8,884 nucleotides of DNA from positions 1 to 8,884 of the forward strand of contig JALTZE010000292.1 of NCBI GenBank assembly GCA_027051315.1, read 5' to 3'. The notes below the pieces were generated by a model. It did not search any database. It had not been told where the DNA came from and saw nothing but the letters and a program-made list of their open reading frames with translations. Source of the stretch: Micavibrio sp. GTDB lineage: Bacteria > Pseudomonadota > Alphaproteobacteria > Micavibrionales > Micavibrionaceae. The number at the start of each line of letters is the position of its first letter. The stretch's first letter is position 1. Both the position numbers and the translations under genes were made by a program. This document shows positions 5,264 through 8,884 of the stretch, piece after piece.

Positions 5264-7639
5264 TTAATTTCTTAGAGGTTTACCAGTGGTTAGCATATGT
5301 TCGATACGGTTCATTGTCCCCTCGTTATGAACCAGTTTCATAAATTCTTCATATTCTAATTTTAGAAGCTCTTTTTCTGAAACTGGTTTTGTCCAGTCGG
5401 CGTTTTTTCCTCCTGATAAAACTACTGATAAATGCTCTGAAACCACAACATCATATTGGGTAGCTTTTCCAGATTTTCTAAAATCTGCAACGGCCATATC
5501 AAGGGCAATTTTTCCTGATTCTCCTGCTAGTTTTATTTCTTCTACTGGTTTAGGGGCTTTATATCCTTTTGCAAGTTCAAGTGATTTCATTTTTGCATCA
5601 TATAACAGACGATTACGATTCATTGTAATAGTATCTGTATCACGCAAATAGCCTATTTCTTTGGCTTGAGCTCCTGATTTTGCTACTTGGGCAAGTCCTA
5701 TAACTTCAAATGCTTTTCTGGTTGCACCCATCGGAGTTGTATCTGGTGAAAACCACATTTTTTGAGTATTTTTTCTTTCTTTTTCCTGAAATCTTATGAG
5801 CATTTCTTTGCAGCCGCCCCAAGCAGGAATAAGACCTACCCCAACCTCGACTAAACCGCAATATGTTTCTGCATGTGCTTGAACATGGTCAGAATGAAGA
5901 AGAATTTCACAACCACCGCCAAGAGCCATTCCAGAAGGAGCGGATATTACCGGAAATGGTGCATATTTTAATGCCATATAGGCTTTTTGCCCTCCCTTTA
6001 CCATTTCATCAATTTGTGGCCACATGGCTATATTCATGGCAAACATTGCCATACCTAGATTTGCTCCTGCTGAGAAATGAGAGCCTTCATTATATATAAC
6101 TAAAGATTTATATTCACCCGAACCATCACCAATCAATTTTATTGCTTTATGAATAGTTTTGAATACTTCACCATCAAGAGCATTCATTTTTCCCGTAAAT
6201 TCCAGACATATTACTCCATCATCAATATCCCACAAACTCGCTGAGGCAGTTTTAAATATTGGTTCTTTTGCCAGTTTAATATCACGAAGCAGCAACACAC
6301 CTTCGGGACGTTTTATTTCGTGATAATTTCCATCTATACCAAAATAGTGAAGTTTGCCATTTTCTACTTTGTAGAATGTTCCTTCCCCTACTTGTTTAAT
6401 AATTTTTGGAACTTTTATCCCATCTTCTTCTAATTTATAGGCGAACCAAGATGCACCTAATGCGTCGATTAGCTCAAATGGACCTTTTTTCCAGTTATAA
6501 CCAAGACGCATTGCTTCATCTATTGATGCTATATCATCTGCTATTTCAGGAACTAATGATGCAGCATATGCCAAAGTATGGGACATAACTTTCCAAGCAT
6601 ATTTTCCGCCTTCATCATTTGTTGTAACTACTGCTTTGAAGCCTTTTTTACCATTGCTGATTGATTCTAATTTTGGTCTATCAGCTTTTTGATAAAAATC
6701 TTCGCTAAATTTATCGGCATTTACCTTTAATGCCTGTTTTGTCTTATTCTTTGCTTGTGGGTCAAGGCGGAAGAATCCACCCTTTCCCTTACGCCCTGTA
6801 TAGCCAGATTCTATCATTTGGTGAATGAATGGATAATCTTTATGAATTTTTCTATATTCATCATTTTCTGGCAAGGTAGAAAGCATAGATTCAGCCAAAT
6901 GTGGCATTAAATCGATTCCGACAAGGTCAATCAAAGCAAATATTCCAGTTTTTGGGATTCCACATGGCTTTGATATGACAGCATCAGCAATTTCAATTGA
7001 TGTTTTTTGCTTTATTAACTCATTAAGCCCTGATTGCATCCAAAATACGCCAAGGCGGTTAGCGATAAAACCTGGTGTATCATTACATTCAACGACACCT
7101 TTACCAAGATTTATATCACAGAAATTCCTTATTTCTTCTTTTGCTTGTTTTCTTGTTTTATCCGAAGTTACAAGCTCAAGGAGGCGCATATATCTTGGCG
7201 GATTGAAAAAATGGGTAATCATAAAGTCAGCAGCAAATTCATCACCATGCCCCTCGGTCAGCATTTTTAAAGGAATGGTCGATGTATTTGATGAAATAAT
7301 TGAACCTTTTTTACGATATTTATTTATTTTATCATATGTAGCATGTTTGATATTTATATCTTCTAAAACAACTTCGATAATCCAATCACATGTTGATATT
7401 AGCTTAATATCATCTTCAAGATTAGCAGGAGTTATAAGCTTTGCATTTTTGGGGTGCATAAAAGCTTCAGGCTGAGATTTTAGCATTCTTTGGATGGCTG
7501 ATTTTGCAATTATCGACCTATCTTTTGCATCATCTGGTACTATATCAAAAAGAATTACAGGAACACCAGCATTGGCAATCTGGGCTGCTATACCAGAACC
7601 CATTACTCCTGCACCTATTATTGCTACTTTGTTAATCAT
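5264..7639 (-). CDS. fadN: 3-hydroxyacyl-CoA dehydrogenase/enoyl-CoA hydratase, FadN type
   Basis: A 791-aa bifunctional cytoplasmic enzyme of fatty-acid beta-oxidation. The dehydrogenase comes first: NAD-binding GAGVMGSG (9-16), SSNTS (116-120), HFFNP with catalytic His143, and NDTPGFIANRLG (186-197). Two C-terminal dehydrogenase repeats follow (about 190-410), including YTGRKGKGGFF (280-290). A crotonase domain ends the protein (about 470-620) with oxyanion-hole segments SAGANL (523-528) and MALGGGCE (571-578) and both catalytic-type glutamates (Glu578, Glu598 in GLVEVGVG). This order, dehydrogenase then hydratase, and the length match Bacillus FadN and its alphaproteobacterial relatives, and are reversed relative to E. 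coli FadB/FadJ. It lies 67 bases downstream of a thiolase in the same direction, so the two probably form one operon. No terminator is convincing in the 60 bases after it. Confidence 0.93.
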   Translation of the reverse strand: MINKVAIIGAGVMGSGIAAQIANAGVPVILFDIVPDDAKDRSIIAKSAIQRMLKSQPEAFMHPKNAKLITPANLEDDIKLISTCDWIIEVVLEDINIKHATYDKINKYRKKGSIISSNTSTIPLKMLTEGHGDEFAADFMITHFFNPPRYMRLLELVTSDKTRKQAKEEIRNFCDINLGKGVVECNDTPGFIANRLGVFWMQSGLNELIKQKTSIEIADAVISKPCGIPKTGIFALIDLVGIDLMPHLAESMLSTLPENDEYRKIHKDYPFIHQMIESGYTGRKGKGGFFRLDPQAKNKTKQALKVNADKFSEDFYQKADRPKLESISNGKKGFKAVVTTNDEGGKYAWKVMSHTLAYAASLVPEIADDIASIDEAMRLGYNWKKGPFELIDALGASWFAYKLEEDGIKVPKIIKQVGEGTFYKVENGKLHYFGIDGNYHEIKRPEGVLLLRDIKLAKEPIFKTASASLWDIDDGVICLEFTGKMNALDGEVFKTIHKAIKLIGDGSGEYKSLVIYNEGSHFSAGANLGMAMFAMNIAMWPQIDEMVKGGQKAYMALKYAPFPVISAPSGMALGGGCEILLHSDHVQAHAETYCGLVEVGVGLIPAWGGCKEMLIRFQEKERKNTQKMWFSPDTTPMGATRKAFEVIGLAQVAKSGAQAKEIGYLRDTDTITMNRNRLLYDAKMKSLELAKGYKAPKPVEEIKLAGESGKIALDMAVADFRKSGKATQYDVVVSEHLSVVLSGGKNADWTKPVSEKELLKLEYEEFMKLVHNEGTMNRIEHMLTTGKPLRN

Positions 7640-7706
7640 TAGTTTATTCCATTTCTCTAATGTAGATATTTAATTTATATTAACTAAACACTGCCATCAA
7701 TCTATA

Positions 7707-8834
7707 CTACACCTTTTCCAATATAATTGCTGTTCCTTGACCACCGCCGATGCACATAGTGGCAAGACCATATTTTTTACCTTCTCTTTGCATTAGGCTT
7801 GCTAATTTTCCTGTAATCCTTGCACCAGAGGCACCAAGAGGATGCCCCAGAGCAATAGCTCCGCCATCAAGATTTATAATATCTTGATTTAAACCTAATT
7901 CTTTTATTACTGATAACCCTTGTGCTGCAAAAGCTTCATTTAGTTCTATTATCTCTATATCCTTAATTTCTAAATCTGCTCGCTTTAGAGCTTTTTTGGT
8001 CGCAGGGACTGGACCTATTCCCATTATTTCGGCAGAACAGCCTGCAACTGCTACTGATTTTATTCTTGCCAATATGGGTAGGTTATTTTTCTTTGCATAT
8101 TCTTCTGATGCTACTAGCACTGCTGCTGCTCCATCAGTTAAAGGGGAAGCTGTTGCTGCTGTTATTGTACCATTTTCATCAAAGGCTGGTTTTAAAGCTG
8201 CTAACCCTTCCACTGTACTATCAGCACGAATACAACCATCTTTGGTAACTTCTCCTATTGGTACTATTTCATCTTTAAAATTACCAGAATCTTGAGCTGC
8301 GGCAGCTTTTTTATGCGATTTAACTGCAAATTCCTCTTGCTGAGTTCTACCAATATCATATTTTTTTGCTAAATTTTCAGCAGTTTCCCCCATGGACATA
8401 TAAGCTTGCGGATATTTCTTAACCAATGTTGGATTTGGCATTGGATTAAACCCACCCATCGGGATTCTGCTCATGCTTTCAACTCCAGCGCAGATAAAAA
8501 CTTCACCTGCATTCATTTGTATATATCCTGCGGCCATTTGAATTGTTGTCATTGAAGAACCACAAAATCTATTCACTGTTGCACCAGCAACTGATACAGG
8601 CAAATCAGCAAGATTAGATACTATTCTTGCAATATTAAATCCCTGCTCTGCTTCTGGAAAAGCATTCCCCATAAGAAGGTCTTCTATATCTTCTGGTTTT
8701 ACTCCTGTTTCGGAGATAAGAAGTTTTACTACTTGTGCAGCAAAATCATCTGGTCTTACTGAGGCGAGAGCGCCTTTATTAGCAAAATGGAATGGTGTTC
8801 TTTTATATCCGCATATTACAACTGATTTATTCAT
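7707..8834 (-). CDS. fadA: Acetyl-CoA acyltransferase (thiolase)
   Basis: A 375-aa thiolase that cleaves 3-ketoacyl-CoA to acetyl-CoA and a shortened acyl-CoA. All active-site residues are present: the nucleophile Cys91 in NRFCGSSM, His331 in ALGHPLGASGAR, and the second cysteine Cys361 in CIGGGQG; the NEAF motif precedes the His. The start at 8834 (MNKSVVICGYKRTPF) is favoured over the in-frame ATG at 8864, because AAGGA lies seven bases before it and thiolases usually begin a few residues before the VVI..RTP strand; the longer form would add a lysine-rich, poorly conserved ten residues. It is the first visible gene of the operon with the FadN-like enzyme, which suggests a role in fatty-acid degradation rather than polyhydroxybutyrate synthesis. 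A TATGAT at 8881-8876 could be its -10, but the -35 would be outside the window. Confidence 0.93.
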   Translation of the reverse strand: MNKSVVICGYKRTPFHFANKGALASVRPDDFAAQVVKLLISETGVKPEDIEDLLMGNAFPEAEQGFNIARIVSNLADLPVSVAGATVNRFCGSSMTTIQMAAGYIQMNAGEVFICAGVESMSRIPMGGFNPMPNPTLVKKYPQAYMSMGETAENLAKKYDIGRTQQEEFAVKSHKKAAAAQDSGNFKDEIVPIGEVTKDGCIRADSTVEGLAALKPAFDENGTITAATASPLTDGAAAVLVASEEYAKKNNLPILARIKSVAVAGCSAEIMGIGPVPATKKALKRADLEIKDIEIIELNEAFAAQGLSVIKELGLNQDIINLDGGAIALGHPLGASGARITGKLASLMQREGKKYGLATMCIGGGQGTAIILEKV

Positions 8835-8841
8835 TGATTTA

Positions 8842-8846
8842 TCCTT
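8842..8846 (-). promoter_or_regulatory. Shine-Dalgarno site deciding the thiolase start
   Basis: Minus-strand AAGGA lies seven bases before the ATG at 8834. It lies inside the extended frame that would begin at 8864, so it argues for the shorter protein. Confidence 0.65.
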
Positions 8847-8884
8847 CGTTTTGGATTTTGACAACTATTCAGGCTATCATATTA

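Noticed and set aside
6975..7475. A 166-codon plus-strand frame antisense to the FadN-like gene
   Set aside because: It lies wholly opposite the conserved NAD-binding dehydrogenase domain; its translation has no recognisable features and no ribosome site.
8835..8864. Longer thiolase starting at ATG 8864
   Set aside because: The added ten residues are lysine/serine-rich and unlike thiolase starts, and a good AAGGA site with ideal spacing lies inside the extension.

Overview
This AT-rich window looks like a chromosomal piece of a low-GC alphaproteobacterium. The evidence is a divergent pair of a DsbD-N-domain protein and YqgE/AlgH followed by a DUF455 ferritin-like gene, a typically alphaproteobacterial short XRE regulator N-terminus, and a FadN-type beta-oxidation pair. 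The lineage is inferred from gene content and style; no rRNA or marker gene is present.

Layout. (1) Positions 1-119 hold the 3' end of a small gene on the + strand, ending in a strong intrinsic terminator. (2) Positions 161-2560 are a conserved-looking block: a periplasmic DsbD-alpha-like protein (-), then divergently yqgE/algH and a DUF455 ferritin-like gene (+), which form an operon. (3) Positions 2634-3386 hold two small unrecognised genes (-) of 77 and 164 aa, in one operon. The 77-aa gene is the second copy of the gene that enters at position 1, so an inverted repeat of at least 120 bp brackets block (2). (4) Positions 3602-5203 hold a two-gene + strand operon: an XRE-type regulator with a TrmB/phospholipase-D-like-looking C-terminal domain (inference), and a formyltransferase with an intact N-H-D catalytic triad. 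(5) Positions 5264-8834 hold a fatty-acid beta-oxidation operon (-): thiolase, then a large hydroxyacyl-CoA dehydrogenase/enoyl-CoA hydratase of FadN architecture.

How the genes fit together. The thiolase and FadN-like protein together cover hydration, oxidation and thiolysis of acyl-CoA. The DsbD-like, AlgH and DUF455 genes are ordinary alphaproteobacterial neighbours without a settled joint role. The stretch 2634-5203 looks like accessory DNA set between conserved genes: two divergent operons meet at a regulatory gap (3387-3601) with good sigma70-like promoters and palindromes. The XRE protein is a plausible controller of both sides, but no function can be read from the sequence.

No tRNA, rRNA, CRISPR array, transposase or phage structural gene was seen. 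The longest gap between genes is about 215 bases (3387-3601).
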